From Spirochaetota bacterium (GTDB lineage: Bacteria > Spirochaetota > Spirochaetia > DSM-27196 > PWMO01), in assembly GCA_009908925.1 (NCBI GenBank), contig JAAAOH010000349.1, positions 1 through 8,483 of the forward strand: a stretch of DNA of 8,483 bases. The letters run 5' to 3'. Below, one piece after another: positions 1 through 6,729 of the stretch. The number at the start of each line of letters is the position of its first letter. Position 1 is the stretch's first letter. The notes beneath the pieces were generated by a model. It worked only from the letters and a program-made list of their open reading frames with translations, made no database searches and was not told the origin of the DNA. Made by a program: the position numbers and the translations under genes.

Positions 1-737
1 TGCTCCCATTCCCCACCAAACCCCGGCAACCGCGTGCGGCCGGTCAGGAGTTGCTGCATCGTGGCCTGCTTGATCGCGCGCTTCTTCTCGATGAGCCTGT
101 CCAGCGCGGAGATGAGGTCGTCCACATCCGAAAGGGCGCGGGCGATAGCGCGTTGTTCGGGGAGTGGGGGTAGAGCCATCGTCAAGGCGCGAACTGTTGT
201 CAGGTTCATCCCAGACTTCGCCCCAACATCTTGAGAAGAAATGAACAGCCGCTGCATGCGATTAGACGCGAGCCAGTACGCGAGAAACCGGGTATCGGCA
301 CGGCCAGGCTGGACTCGCACGAGTGCCAAGTGTTGGTTCAGGTAGGCCGGAAGCTCGATGCGATCGTCAACGAAGCCAATGATACCGATATCCGCAGTAA
401 TCGAAATAAGAATGTCACCCAAACGAAGCTGGGTGCGGTGCGCCTCTGCACTATCCACAGCGCGTGTGTCCACGTACCGAACATCGGCGAGGTCAAGGTA
501 GATGGTACGACGCCTCACGTTGCTGATGCGCAGGAACGGTTGTCCGACCTCCGAGTAGAACTCAGCCCACCCGCGCGAGCCGCTCGTGACATAAGGGTCA
601 AGGCCGCCAAGACGGAGCACCTCCCACCCCTCCGGAATCACCCCCACCTCGGTTCGCTTGTACCCCGGCGGAACGTGTTCTTCCTTCGCCCCGTACTCCG
701 GCCGCGCTTCGCGGATCTCCGCTGCCTCGCCCTTCAC
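1..737 (-). CDS. hsdS: Type I restriction-modification specificity subunit HsdS, partial (3' end off the window)
   Basis: This is the DNA-recognition subunit of a type I restriction-modification complex; it sets the target sequence for HsdM and HsdR. About 245 residues are present. Residues ~26-40 read GYKRTEVGVIPEGWE, the usual HsdS N-terminal motif. Residues ~41-185 form the first target-recognition domain, including GDILISITADIGIIG. The central conserved region follows as LPPLPEQRAIARAL and a helix with LDRLIEKKRAIKQ, then LLTGRTRLPGF, which leads toward the missing second domain. No in-frame ATG precedes residue 161, so the start must be GTG at 737-735 (or GTG at 740-738). The former overlaps the hsdM stop as GTGA, which fits translational coupling. 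The frame is open to the window edge and continues left. Identity is firm; the target sequence cannot be read from this. Confidence 0.93.
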   Translation of the reverse strand, partial: MKGEAAEIREARPEYGAKEEHVPPGYKRTEVGVIPEGWEVLRLGGLDPYVTSGSRGWAEFYSEVGQPFLRISNVRRRTIYLDLADVRYVDTRAVDSAEAHRTQLRLGDILISITADIGIIGFVDDRIELPAYLNQHLALVRVQPGRADTRFLAYWLASNRMQRLFISSQDVGAKSGMNLTTVRALTMALPPLPEQRAIARALSDVDDLISALDRLIEKKRAIKQATMQQLLTGRTRLPGFGGEWE

Positions 738-3184
738 CACGCCAACCCCATGGTCTTCAGGTGCTCCGCCACGCGCGAGCCCAACGCCTCCACCTCGCGC
801 TCGAGCGCCGGGAGCGGTTCGGCGTAGCGGGTCTCGAGCTCTTTGATGCGGTCAGCGAGCGACTGAGTCAGACGATCCACCTCCGCGTCGAGCGCTGAGG
901 CGAGGGCGGGGAACCACTTCTCGTCTATCACCAGGTGCTGGATCTCGTCCTCCGAGAGCTCGCCGTATTTCGCGAGCACCGCCGCGTCCAGGGCCGCTTG
1001 CGCATCTTTCACCGCCTTTGAGGCGTCCGACTCCCCGTCCATCAGCTTCAGGCACTTCTCGAGCATCCGGCGCTCATCGTCCGAGTCGTCCTCACTCTCG
1101 AGCACCTTGAGACGGTCCTTCACCGCAGTCTTGGTGACCTTGCCCTTGTCGTTGGTCACGTCCGAGAGAAGGCCCTCCTCCCCCGCATGCTCCTCGGTGA
1201 GTTCCTCGAGCTCTCGCGCCGCCGCCTCCGCGGCCTCGGTCAGAGCGTCGATCTTCTCCCGCTCGGCCCTGAAGTAGACGTGCGACAGCACATCCGGCGG
1301 GATCAGGTCCAGTTTGTACTTCCGCGCGTTCCTGCCGGAACCGATGATCAGGTCCGGCGTCTCCTGGATCTTGCGGAGGGAGTCGGAGACGATCAGCCGC
1401 GGTTTTGCCGCCTCCAGCCACCCCGTCGCCACGAGGAGGTAGACATCGTCCTGCATGACTTCCGACCAGTAGTCCATCAGGCGTTGATAGACGTCGTAGC
1501 GGTCGAGCAGCGGAAAGGAGGCGAAACGTGCAAGCAGGTCTTCCGAAACCGCATGGATCAGCGCCTTGGGGACCGTCTCCTCGCTGATCCCAACCAGAGC
1601 AGGCTTATGCGCGTCGAACCAGTTGGCAAGGACGTCCGTCGCACGAGTGCGGAAGCTTGCGAACTCTTCGGTGTCGAGGATGGTGCGCTTTACCTCCCGC
1701 GGCTCCACCCGCGCCTGCAGATAGCCGGGACGGTCCGCGGGTGCAAAGAGCGTGTCCCGGAGCGACGGAAAGATCGACCAGTAGCGGGAGAGCGCGTCCA
1801 CGTCACGTTCGGGAATGCCGCCGTTGAGGTGGCCGTCCAGGTCGTGGAGGTCCTCCGGCTCCGAGGAGTCGATGTAGCGCGGGATGTTCAGGTTGTAGTC
1901 GTTCGCCTGGCTCGCGATCTCGCTCAGGGGAACCAGTCGCGAGAAGCGCTCGATCTCAAGGCCGCGGTTGAAGACGTCCACGATCCGATAGATGTCCTGG
2001 GAGCGCAGACGGTTCTTGTTTCCGTCCTTGATGAACCCGCGTGAGGCGTCCACCATGAAAATCCCCTTCCTGCCCTGGGCGTGCTCCTTGTCGATGACGA
2101 TGATGCAGGCGGGGATACCCGTCCCGTAGAAGAGGTTTGCCGGAAGCCCGATAATCCCCTGTATCAGCCCACGGCGGACGAGCTCCCTCCTGATCTCCGC
2201 CTCGCGGTTCCCCCGGAAGAGCACGCCGTGGGGAAGGATGATCGCACCCTTGCCGCGGCTCTTGAGACTCGCGATTAAGTGGAGGAGGAAGGCATAGTCG
2301 CCGTTCTTGGCCGGTGGGACGCCGTACTCGAAGCGACCGAACTCATCGTGCTCCGGATCGATTCCGCTCGACCACGCCTTCGTGGAAAAGGGCGGATTGG
2401 CGACGGCAAAGTCGAAGCGCTGGAGGCCCCCGTCCTTGCTACGAAGCTGCGGGCTCGCAAGTGTGTTGCCCCGCCGGATGTCCGCCGTGGGCTGGTCGTG
2501 GAGGATCATGTTCATTCGCGCCAAGGACCAGGTGGCAATGTCCATCTCCTGGCCGTAGATCGTAATGCCTCGCGGCGATTCATCGGAGGCCTTCAGAAGG
2601 AGGGATCCCGAGCCACAGGTGGGGTCGTAGATGGTCTGATCGTTCTTCGTGTCCGGACCGATCCCGATCACCTTCGACATGATCCGCGAGACCTCCGCCG
2701 GTGTGTAGAACTGCCCCTTCGCCTTGCCCGATTCGGTGGCGAAGTGGCGCATGAGATACTCGTACGCGTCGCCGAGGAGATCGTCGCCCTCCGCGCGGTT
2801 GCCGCGGAAGTCCAGGTTCTCGAAGATCGCCACGAGCTTGGAGAGTCGGTCCTGCATCTCCTTGCCGCTGCCGAGTTTGCTCTCGTCGGCGAAATCCGCC
2901 TGGTCGATCACCCCCTGCAGGTCGTTCGCCTCCGCGAGGGCGGCAATGATCTTGTTGATCCGCTCGCCGATCTCCTTGTTCCCCTTGAGCTTGCCGATGT
3001 CCGCAAAGCTCGCGCCGGAGGGGACCCGCAGGAGCCCGCGTTCCCCGGCGTACTTGTCCGAGACGTACTTCAGGAACAGGAGCGTGAGGATGTAGTCCTT
3101 GTATTGGGAGGCATCCATGCCGCCCCGGAGCTCGTCACAGCTCTGCCAGAGCGAGGTGTAGATCTGGGATTTCTTGAGAGCCAT
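734..3184 (-). CDS. hsdM: Type I restriction-modification DNA methyltransferase subunit HsdM, long form
   Basis: This is the modification subunit: an S-adenosylmethionine-dependent adenine-N6 methyltransferase that works with HsdS. It is 816 aa. Residues ~5-145 match the helical HsdM N-terminal domain (MDASQYKDYILTLLFLKYVSD at 23-43). The methyltransferase domain (~150-440) has GQFYTPAEV (157-165), SAM motif I DPTCGSG (187-193) and catalytic NPPF (263-266). Classic HsdM proteins such as the E. coli ones are about 530 aa. Here residues ~440-816 form a long C-terminal part, acidic and coiled-coil-like in ~635-735 and ~765-812. I chose ATG 3184 (MALKKSQIY) because the family homology begins there. 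The open frame runs further, to 3514, but would overlap the divergent gene and looks non-coding. No good Shine-Dalgarno is seen, only TTGGA about 7 nt upstream. hsdS follows with a 4-nt overlap. Confidence 0.96.
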   Translation of the reverse strand: MALKKSQIYTSLWQSCDELRGGMDASQYKDYILTLLFLKYVSDKYAGERGLLRVPSGASFADIGKLKGNKEIGERINKIIAALAEANDLQGVIDQADFADESKLGSGKEMQDRLSKLVAIFENLDFRGNRAEGDDLLGDAYEYLMRHFATESGKAKGQFYTPAEVSRIMSKVIGIGPDTKNDQTIYDPTCGSGSLLLKASDESPRGITIYGQEMDIATWSLARMNMILHDQPTADIRRGNTLASPQLRSKDGGLQRFDFAVANPPFSTKAWSSGIDPEHDEFGRFEYGVPPAKNGDYAFLLHLIASLKSRGKGAIILPHGVLFRGNREAEIRRELVRRGLIQGIIGLPANLFYGTGIPACIIVIDKEHAQGRKGIFMVDASRGFIKDGNKNRLRSQDIYRIVDVFNRGLEIERFSRLVPLSEIASQANDYNLNIPRYIDSSEPEDLHDLDGHLNGGIPERDVDALSRYWSIFPSLRDTLFAPADRPGYLQARVEPREVKRTILDTEEFASFRTRATDVLANWFDAHKPALVGISEETVPKALIHAVSEDLLARFASFPLLDRYDVYQRLMDYWSEVMQDDVYLLVATGWLEAAKPRLIVSDSLRKIQETPDLIIGSGRNARKYKLDLIPPDVLSHVYFRAEREKIDALTEAAEAAARELEELTEEHAGEEGLLSDVTNDKGKVTKTAVKDRLKVLESEDDSDDERRMLEKCLKLMDGESDASKAVKDAQAALDAAVLAKYGELSEDEIQHLVIDEKWFPALASALDAEVDRLTQSLADRIKELETRYAEPLPALEREVEALGSRVAEHLKTMGLAW

Positions 3185-3194
3185 AGTCGGTCCA

Positions 3195-3223
3195 ATAGTA
3201 CTAGAGGGCACGGATATTGTCGC
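3195..3223 (-). promoter_or_regulatory. Candidate hsdM promoter (sigma70-like, weak)
   Basis: On the minus strand GCGACA (3223-3218) and TACTAT (3200-3195) are separated by 17 nt. Each matches four of six consensus bases. The -10 overlaps the 8-bp palindrome TAGTACTA (3196-3203). Initiation about 7 nt downstream would fall at ~3188-3184, at or just before the hsdM ATG, giving a leaderless or near-leaderless transcript. That agrees with the poor ribosome binding site. It is a pattern match only; another promoter further upstream in 3224-3330 is possible. Confidence 0.3.
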
Positions 3224-3336
3224 CCGCTGAGCGCGTATACCAGGCGTCGAAGCAGGTTGAGATCTTCCATAAGTAGTGGGGGACCACCGGGCCGCCTCGC
3301 GGCCACCGCTGCCCTCGGGCACGAACCGACTCTGTC

Positions 3337-3365
3337 TTGACAACCGTATCGGGGTATGATACGAT
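3337..3365 (+). promoter_or_regulatory. Promoter of the sugar-transport operon
   Basis: A perfect TTGACA -35 (3337-3342) is followed after 17 nt by TACGAT (3360-3365), four of six matches to the -10 consensus. The overlapping TATGAT at 3355-3360 is a better -10 sequence, but its 12-nt spacing is too short. Transcription would start near 3372, leaving a leader of about 88 nt before the binding-protein gene at 3460. It lies between divergent genes, as expected for the head of an operon. Confidence 0.65.
3345..3363. promoter_or_regulatory. Operator-like inverted repeat over the operon promoter
   Basis: CGTATC (3345-3350) and GATACG (3358-3363) form perfect 6-bp arms around a 7-nt centre, 19 bp in total. 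The repeat fills most of the promoter spacer and covers part of the -10. A protein bound here would block RNA polymerase, so it reads as a repressor operator, perhaps for a sugar-responsive regulator encoded elsewhere. It does not look like a standard LacI site with a central CG, and the regulator family cannot be named. Confidence 0.45.
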
Positions 3366-3392
3366 CCGTACTCGTCATTACGACCGAGGAAG

Positions 3393-3409
3393 CCGGCGCA
3401 CGACGCCGG
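3393..3409 (+). other. Leader hairpin 1 upstream of the binding-protein gene
   Basis: CCGGCG (3393-3398) pairs with CGCCGG (3404-3409) around the 5-nt loop CACGA. It lies in the predicted 5' untranslated region. No T-run follows, so it is not a terminator. It may protect the mRNA 5' end or be a chance GC-rich pairing. Confidence 0.4.
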
Positions 3410-3417
3410 TATCGTGG

Positions 3418-3437
3418 GAGCCCTGATTTCGGGGCTC
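3418..3437 (+). other. Leader hairpin 2 just upstream of the binding-protein RBS
   Basis: GAGCCCTG (3418-3425) pairs with CGGGGCTC (3430-3437): 8 pairs, one of them T-G, around the tetraloop ATTT. It ends 11 nt before the Shine-Dalgarno AGGAGG (3449-3454), and a run of six A residues lies between. No T-run follows on the plus strand, so it is not a terminator. The right arm plus ATC, GGGCTCATC (3432-3440), recurs exactly at 4909-4917 in the hairpin before the first permease. Confidence 0.5.
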
Positions 3438-3459
3438 ATCCAAAAAAGAGGAGGAGCGT

Positions 3460-4818
3460 ATGACAACGTTTCGAAAACTCCTTGCCTTGAGCTTGGTGTT
3501 GGTTCTGAGCGCATTCGTGGTATGGGCCGGAGGCCAGGAAGAGGCGTCGGGGGCTGCTGAGCCTGCCGAAGAAGAGGAGATGGAAGGGTTCGACTGGAGA
3601 CGCTACGAAGGGGATGAGATCCACTTCCTGGCGAACAACAACCCGGTCGGACAGCTCATCGACCAGTATGCCGACGAGTTTACGGAGCTCACCGGCATCG
3701 AGGTGACGGTCAGCCTGTTCAGTGAGCAACAGTATCGCCAGCGACGGCAGACCATCTTCCAGGCCGGAAGTGACGAGATCGATGTATATATGACGCTCGT
3801 CTCCCGCCAGGGCATGCTCTTCGAGCGGGCCGGGTGGTACGAGCCCCTCATGCCCTTCGTGAACAACGCAAACGTCACGTCTCCGGACTACGATTTCGGC
3901 GACTTCGGCGATGGCGTTATTGACTCGAAGACGGTCAACGGCATCCTCACGGGTATTCCGGTGAACATCGAAGGGCCGCTTCTCTACTACCGTACCGACA
4001 TCTTTGAGGAATGCGGCCTCGATCAGCCCTCCAGTCTCGAGGGTCTCGAGGACATGGCGGCGGAACTGGCGGAGTGTCGTCCGGATATGATCCCGTGGGC
4101 AAGCCGCGGTCTCGCACCTGCGCTTCCCTACACCTTCAGCAACTTCCTGCATAACTTCGGCGGCGAGTATCAGGATGCGGACGGCATGTCCAATCTTTCC
4201 AGCCCCGAGGGCATTGCGGCGATCGAGCTCTACGCCAAGCTGATGCGTGAGTACGGTCCCGACGGAGGTATCAACTACTCCTTCCCGCAGCTCACCGCCG
4301 TGAATACGAATGGTCAGGCGGCCATGGTATTCGAGTCCAGTAATGAGTTCGGGAAGGTCATGGAGACCGAGGCGCGCCTCGACGACACCGACGTCATGGT
4401 TCTGCCCCCGGGACCCGCAGGCAGCACGCCGGTGGTCATCGGATGGTCGCTCGCCATGTCGCCGTTCTCCTCCAAGCAGGAACAGGCATGGTACTTCATT
4501 CAGTGGGCAACCAGCAGAGAGATGCAGGTCCAGCTTGCTCTCGACGGCCTTGCCCCGCCGCGCGACTCGGTATGGGATTCCGACGAGTTCCAGGACTGGC
4601 TTGCTGAAGCCGAAGTCCGGCAGCAGTGGGCGGATGGGCTCTCAGGCCTTGCAGCTGACGGCAGCTCGGTTCTTGCACCCCAGATCGTCCTGCAGCCTGA
4701 AGCACGGGAGATCATTGGAAACGCGGTTGGCTCCGTTATTCTCGGAGAAGCGACCGCCGAAGAGGCCGCTCAGTCGGCCGATGAGCAGATCAACAGGCTC
4801 ATCGAGCGGGAGCAGTAG
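3460..4818 (+). CDS. ABC transporter extracellular sugar-binding protein (family 1, COG1653/UgpB-like)
   Basis: This is the secreted or periplasmic receptor that captures a carbohydrate and delivers it to the two downstream permeases. It is 452 aa, normal for the family. Residues 1-23 are a signal peptide: basic MTTFRK, a hydrophobic core and cleavage after VWA. No cysteine is nearby, so it is not an evident lipoprotein. An acidic linker (~25-44) precedes the two-lobe binding fold. Family features include SSPEGIAAIELYAKLM (247-262), GQAAMVFESS (285-294), GWSLAMSPFSSKQEQAWYFI (328-347) and ATSREMQ (350-356). Cys185 and Cys206 could form a disulfide. The start is fixed by AGGAGG at 3449-3454, 5 nt before the ATG. 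It is the first gene of the operon. The substrate cannot be read directly; the neighbours suggest a polyol, ketose or related sugar. Confidence 0.93.
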   Translation: MTTFRKLLALSLVLVLSAFVVWAGGQEEASGAAEPAEEEEMEGFDWRRYEGDEIHFLANNNPVGQLIDQYADEFTELTGIEVTVSLFSEQQYRQRRQTIFQAGSDEIDVYMTLVSRQGMLFERAGWYEPLMPFVNNANVTSPDYDFGDFGDGVIDSKTVNGILTGIPVNIEGPLLYYRTDIFEECGLDQPSSLEGLEDMAAELAECRPDMIPWASRGLAPALPYTFSNFLHNFGGEYQDADGMSNLSSPEGIAAIELYAKLMREYGPDGGINYSFPQLTAVNTNGQAAMVFESSNEFGKVMETEARLDDTDVMVLPPGPAGSTPVVIGWSLAMSPFSSKQEQAWYFIQWATSREMQVQLALDGLAPPRDSVWDSDEFQDWLAEAEVRQQWADGLSGLAADGSSVLAPQIVLQPEAREIIGNAVGSVILGEATAEEAAQSADEQINRLIEREQ

Positions 4819-4832
4819 GCGGCCTGGCGCAT

Positions 4833-4851
4833 ATTCGATCGCTGATCGAAT
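4833..4851. repeat. Perfect 8-3-8 inverted repeat after the binding-protein gene
   Basis: ATTCGATC (4833-4840) and GATCGAAT (4844-4851) are perfect arms around GCT, 15 nt after the stop codon. It could be an RNA hairpin with a very tight loop, or a protein-binding palindrome. The next bases are GAAACGATC, with no T-run, so it is not an intrinsic terminator. Its sequence does not match the inverted repeat at 3345-3363. Confidence 0.55.
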
Positions 4852-4869
4852 GAAACGATCCTGATAACC

Positions 4870-4916
4870 ATGAGCCCGGCAGGCTGGTGCTCGCGCACCG
4901 GCCCACCCGGGCTCAT
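4870..4916 (+). other. Large intercistronic stem-loop between binding-protein and permease genes
   Basis: An outer perfect 10-bp stem, ATGAGCCCGG (4870-4879) with CCGGGCTCAT (4907-4916), encloses an inner 9-bp stem, GGCTGGTGC (4882-4890) with GCACCGGCC (4895-4903), containing one T-G pair and the loop TCGC. Only three T residues follow (4918-4920), so termination would be partial at best. Stable hairpins after binding-protein genes are known, as between malE and malF, to raise the yield of binding protein relative to permeases. The stem ends 4 nt before the GAGG ribosome binding site of the first permease, so it could also limit its translation. Confidence 0.7.
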
Positions 4917-4920
4917 CTTT

Positions 4921-4924
4921 GAGG
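4921..4924 (+). promoter_or_regulatory. RBS that sets the start of the first permease
   Basis: GAGG at 4921-4924 lies 6 nt before ATG 4931. An in-frame TTG at 4919 overlaps this site and cannot be served by it, so ATG 4931 is the preferred start. Confidence 0.6.
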
Positions 4925-4930
4925 TACGGA

Positions 4931-5833
4931 ATGAGTGCTCCCACAAACATTGCCGGCAGGAGCAGGAACCCGATCGTGCGATTCTTCACATCGCCGTTCG
5001 TCTGGCTCATTGCCCCAGCCGCCACTTTTCTCGTCCTCATGATCGCGTTCCCACTCGGGTACGTGCTGTTCATGAGCACGCAGGACTACCTGATCGGTCT
5101 GCAGGGGAGACCGGTCGGGCTGCAGAACTACGTGGACATGCTTCGGGATCCGGTCTTCTGGATCGGCCTGCGGGTGACCTTCTCCCTGTACTTCATGTCG
5201 CTTATCGCGCAGCTCCTCATCGGCCTGTGGGTCGCAATGATGCTGAATCGCGCCTTCGTGGGCGCACGAGGGCTGCGTACGATCCTGCTTTCCCCGTTGG
5301 CGATGCCGCCGGTTGCAGTGGGCATGATGTGGCTCATTCTGCTCGACCCTGCATTCGGCCCGGTGGAGTATCTTCTCGAGGTGCTCGGGTTGCCTGAGAT
5401 GCTCTTCCTCGCGTCGCCGTCGCAGGTCGTGCCGACGCTTGCAGCCATCGATACCTGGCAGTATACGCCGCTCATCGTGATCATTCTGCTCGGCGGGCTT
5501 CAGTCCCTTCCCGAGGACCCGTATCAGGCTGCAATCATCGACGGAGCCACGGCGGTGCAGCGGTTCTTCCGCATCACGCTGCCACTGCTGCGGCCGGCCA
5601 TCGTAACCGCGGCGGTCCTGCGCAGTATCGATCTGCTGAGGTTCTTTGACACGATCTATATCACCACGCAGGGCGGTCCGGGGAATGCCTCGACGACGCT
5701 CAATATCTACGCATACAAGTCCGGCTTCGTGTTCTTTCACATGGGGTATGCCAGTGCCCTCATGATCGCCCTGTTTCTCATCGTTCTGGTGATCGTCTTG
5801 CTGCTCTCACGGTTGAGGAGGATGGGTCAATGA
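4931..5833 (+). CDS. ABC sugar transporter permease, MalF/UgpA-like (COG1175)
   Basis: This is one of the two inner-membrane subunits forming the sugar channel; it pairs with the next gene product and a cytoplasmic ATPase. It is 300 aa from ATG 4931. Six hydrophobic segments are visible at about 24-48, 78-107, 116-138, 170-192, 218-240 and 270-293. The conserved cytoplasmic EAA loop, which docks the ATPase, is at 195-224 (EDPYQAAIIDGATAVQRFF, then RITLPLLRPAI), with the expected Asp-Gly-Ala. WLIAPAATFLVLMIAFPLGY near the N terminus is also typical. It lies 112 nt after the binding-protein gene, across a palindrome and a large hairpin. Its last bases overlap the next permease start (ATGA). The family is certain; the substrate is not. 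Confidence 0.95.
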   Translation: MSAPTNIAGRSRNPIVRFFTSPFVWLIAPAATFLVLMIAFPLGYVLFMSTQDYLIGLQGRPVGLQNYVDMLRDPVFWIGLRVTFSLYFMSLIAQLLIGLWVAMMLNRAFVGARGLRTILLSPLAMPPVAVGMMWLILLDPAFGPVEYLLEVLGLPEMLFLASPSQVVPTLAAIDTWQYTPLIVIILLGGLQSLPEDPYQAAIIDGATAVQRFFRITLPLLRPAIVTAAVLRSIDLLRFFDTIYITTQGGPGNASTTLNIYAYKSGFVFFHMGYASALMIALFLIVLVIVLLLSRLRRMGQ

Positions 5834-6672
5834 GCATCGTATCGGGAAAACGAAGCACAAAGCTGGCCTTCCTGGCGAACTCCGGGATCGCGCTGCAGTA
5901 CATCATCATCGCGCTCCTCATATTGTTGCCGGTAGTGTGGATGGTGACATCGAGCTTCAAGCCTTCAGCTGAGGTAACGAGATACCCGCCGCAGCTGTTC
6001 TTCGAGCCGATCTTCGATAACTACGTGCGCCTCTTCGACACGCTCCCCTATGCGCTGTACACCATGAACAGTGTGATCGTTGCAGGCGGCTCTACCGTGT
6101 TCGGGCTGCTTCTGGCGGTACCGGCGGCCTTTGCCGTGTCGTGGTACAAGACGAACTGGCCGGCTTCGGTGTCTCTCATGGCCCGCATGGCGCCGGGCGG
6201 ACTCTATCTTCTTCCCTGGTACATCATTTTCAACGGCATGGGCCTGCAGGGAAGCTACGTAGCGCTGATTCTCACGCATACGGTCATCACCATGCCGATC
6301 ACCCTGTGGATCATGTCCTCCTTCTTCGACGGGATACCCCGGGACGTGCTCGAGTGCGGTCTCGTTGACGGTATGAACCTCATGGGTGTCATCAGACGCA
6401 TCGCCATCCCGCTCGCCGCGCCCGGAATGGTGGTTTCGGTCATCCTCACCTTCATTCTGTCGTGGAACTACTTTCTGTTCGCGCTGGTACTCTCCGACAT
6501 CGGAACGACGCCGCTCACGGTGGCTGCATTCCGCTTCGTGGGCGAGGGCGTTACGGACTGGGGCATGTTGATGGCTGCAGCCACGGTGCTTGCACTTCCA
6601 CCGCTGGTGCTGGCCTTCCTCGTACAACGATGGCTCGTGCACGGGCTTACATTCGGGGCGGTGAAGGGCTGA
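5830..6672 (+). CDS. ABC sugar transporter permease, MalG/UgpE-like (COG0395)
   Basis: This is the second transmembrane subunit of the same importer. It is 280 aa, normal for the family. Hydrophobic segments lie at about 20-42, 82-105, 118-136, 142-163, 198-222 and 247-268. The MalG-type N-terminal pattern is present: a first membrane helix, then VTSSFKPSAEV (39-49) and the PP…NYVRLF region (53-69). The EAA loop is at ~170-199 (PRDVLECGLVDGMNLMGVIR, then RIAIPLAAPG); Cys-Gly replaces the usual Ala-Ala and Met the usual Ala, while Glu175 and Asp180-Gly181 remain. The ATG overlaps the upstream stop by 4 nt, and AGGAGG (5816-5821) lies 8 nt before it inside the upstream gene, so the permeases are probably translationally coupled. 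No ATPase gene follows. Confidence 0.95.
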   Translation: MSIVSGKRSTKLAFLANSGIALQYIIIALLILLPVVWMVTSSFKPSAEVTRYPPQLFFEPIFDNYVRLFDTLPYALYTMNSVIVAGGSTVFGLLLAVPAAFAVSWYKTNWPASVSLMARMAPGGLYLLPWYIIFNGMGLQGSYVALILTHTVITMPITLWIMSSFFDGIPRDVLECGLVDGMNLMGVIRRIAIPLAAPGMVVSVILTFILSWNYFLFALVLSDIGTTPLTVAAFRFVGEGVTDWGMLMAAATVLALPPLVLAFLVQRWLVHGLTFGAVKG

Positions 6673-6676
6673 GGCG

Positions 6677-6693
6677 CGCGGCCGGCGGCCGCG
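6677..6693 (+). other. GC hairpin between second permease and dehydrogenase genes
   Basis: CGCGGCC (6677-6683) and GGCCGCG (6687-6693) form a perfect 7-bp stem around GGC, 4 nt after the permease stop. No T-run follows. It may act as an mRNA processing or stability element between the transport and catabolic parts of the operon. In such GC-rich sequence chance pairing is a real alternative. Confidence 0.45.
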
Positions 6694-6729
6694 GCGGCAG
6701 GCCCGGCGCATACTAGCAACGGAGGCACT

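Noticed and set aside
231..827. Plus-strand 198-codon frame opposite hsdS
   Set aside because: The opposite strand translates into unmistakable HsdS motifs; the plus-strand product is low-complexity and Arg-rich.
1187..3340. Long plus-strand open frames (1187-2044 and 2279-3340) opposite hsdM
   Set aside because: They are antisense to a clearly conserved methyltransferase. Their Arg/Val/Leu-rich translations have no motif and no convincing ribosome binding site, as expected in GC-rich DNA.
3418..3447. Hairpin plus six-A run as an intrinsic terminator
   Set aside because: On the plus strand the stem is followed by A, not T. On the minus strand the T-run comes before the stem, and no minus-strand gene ends there.
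3185..3514. N-terminal extension of HsdM by about 110 residues in the same open frame
   Set aside because: The extension overlaps the divergent promoter and the signal-peptide region of the binding-protein gene, and its translation is Arg/Pro/Ser-rich without family resemblance. HsdM homology begins at MALKK.
4919..4930. TTG at 4919 as the start of the first permease
   Set aside because: It overlaps the only Shine-Dalgarno candidate; ATG 4931 has correct spacing from GAGG.
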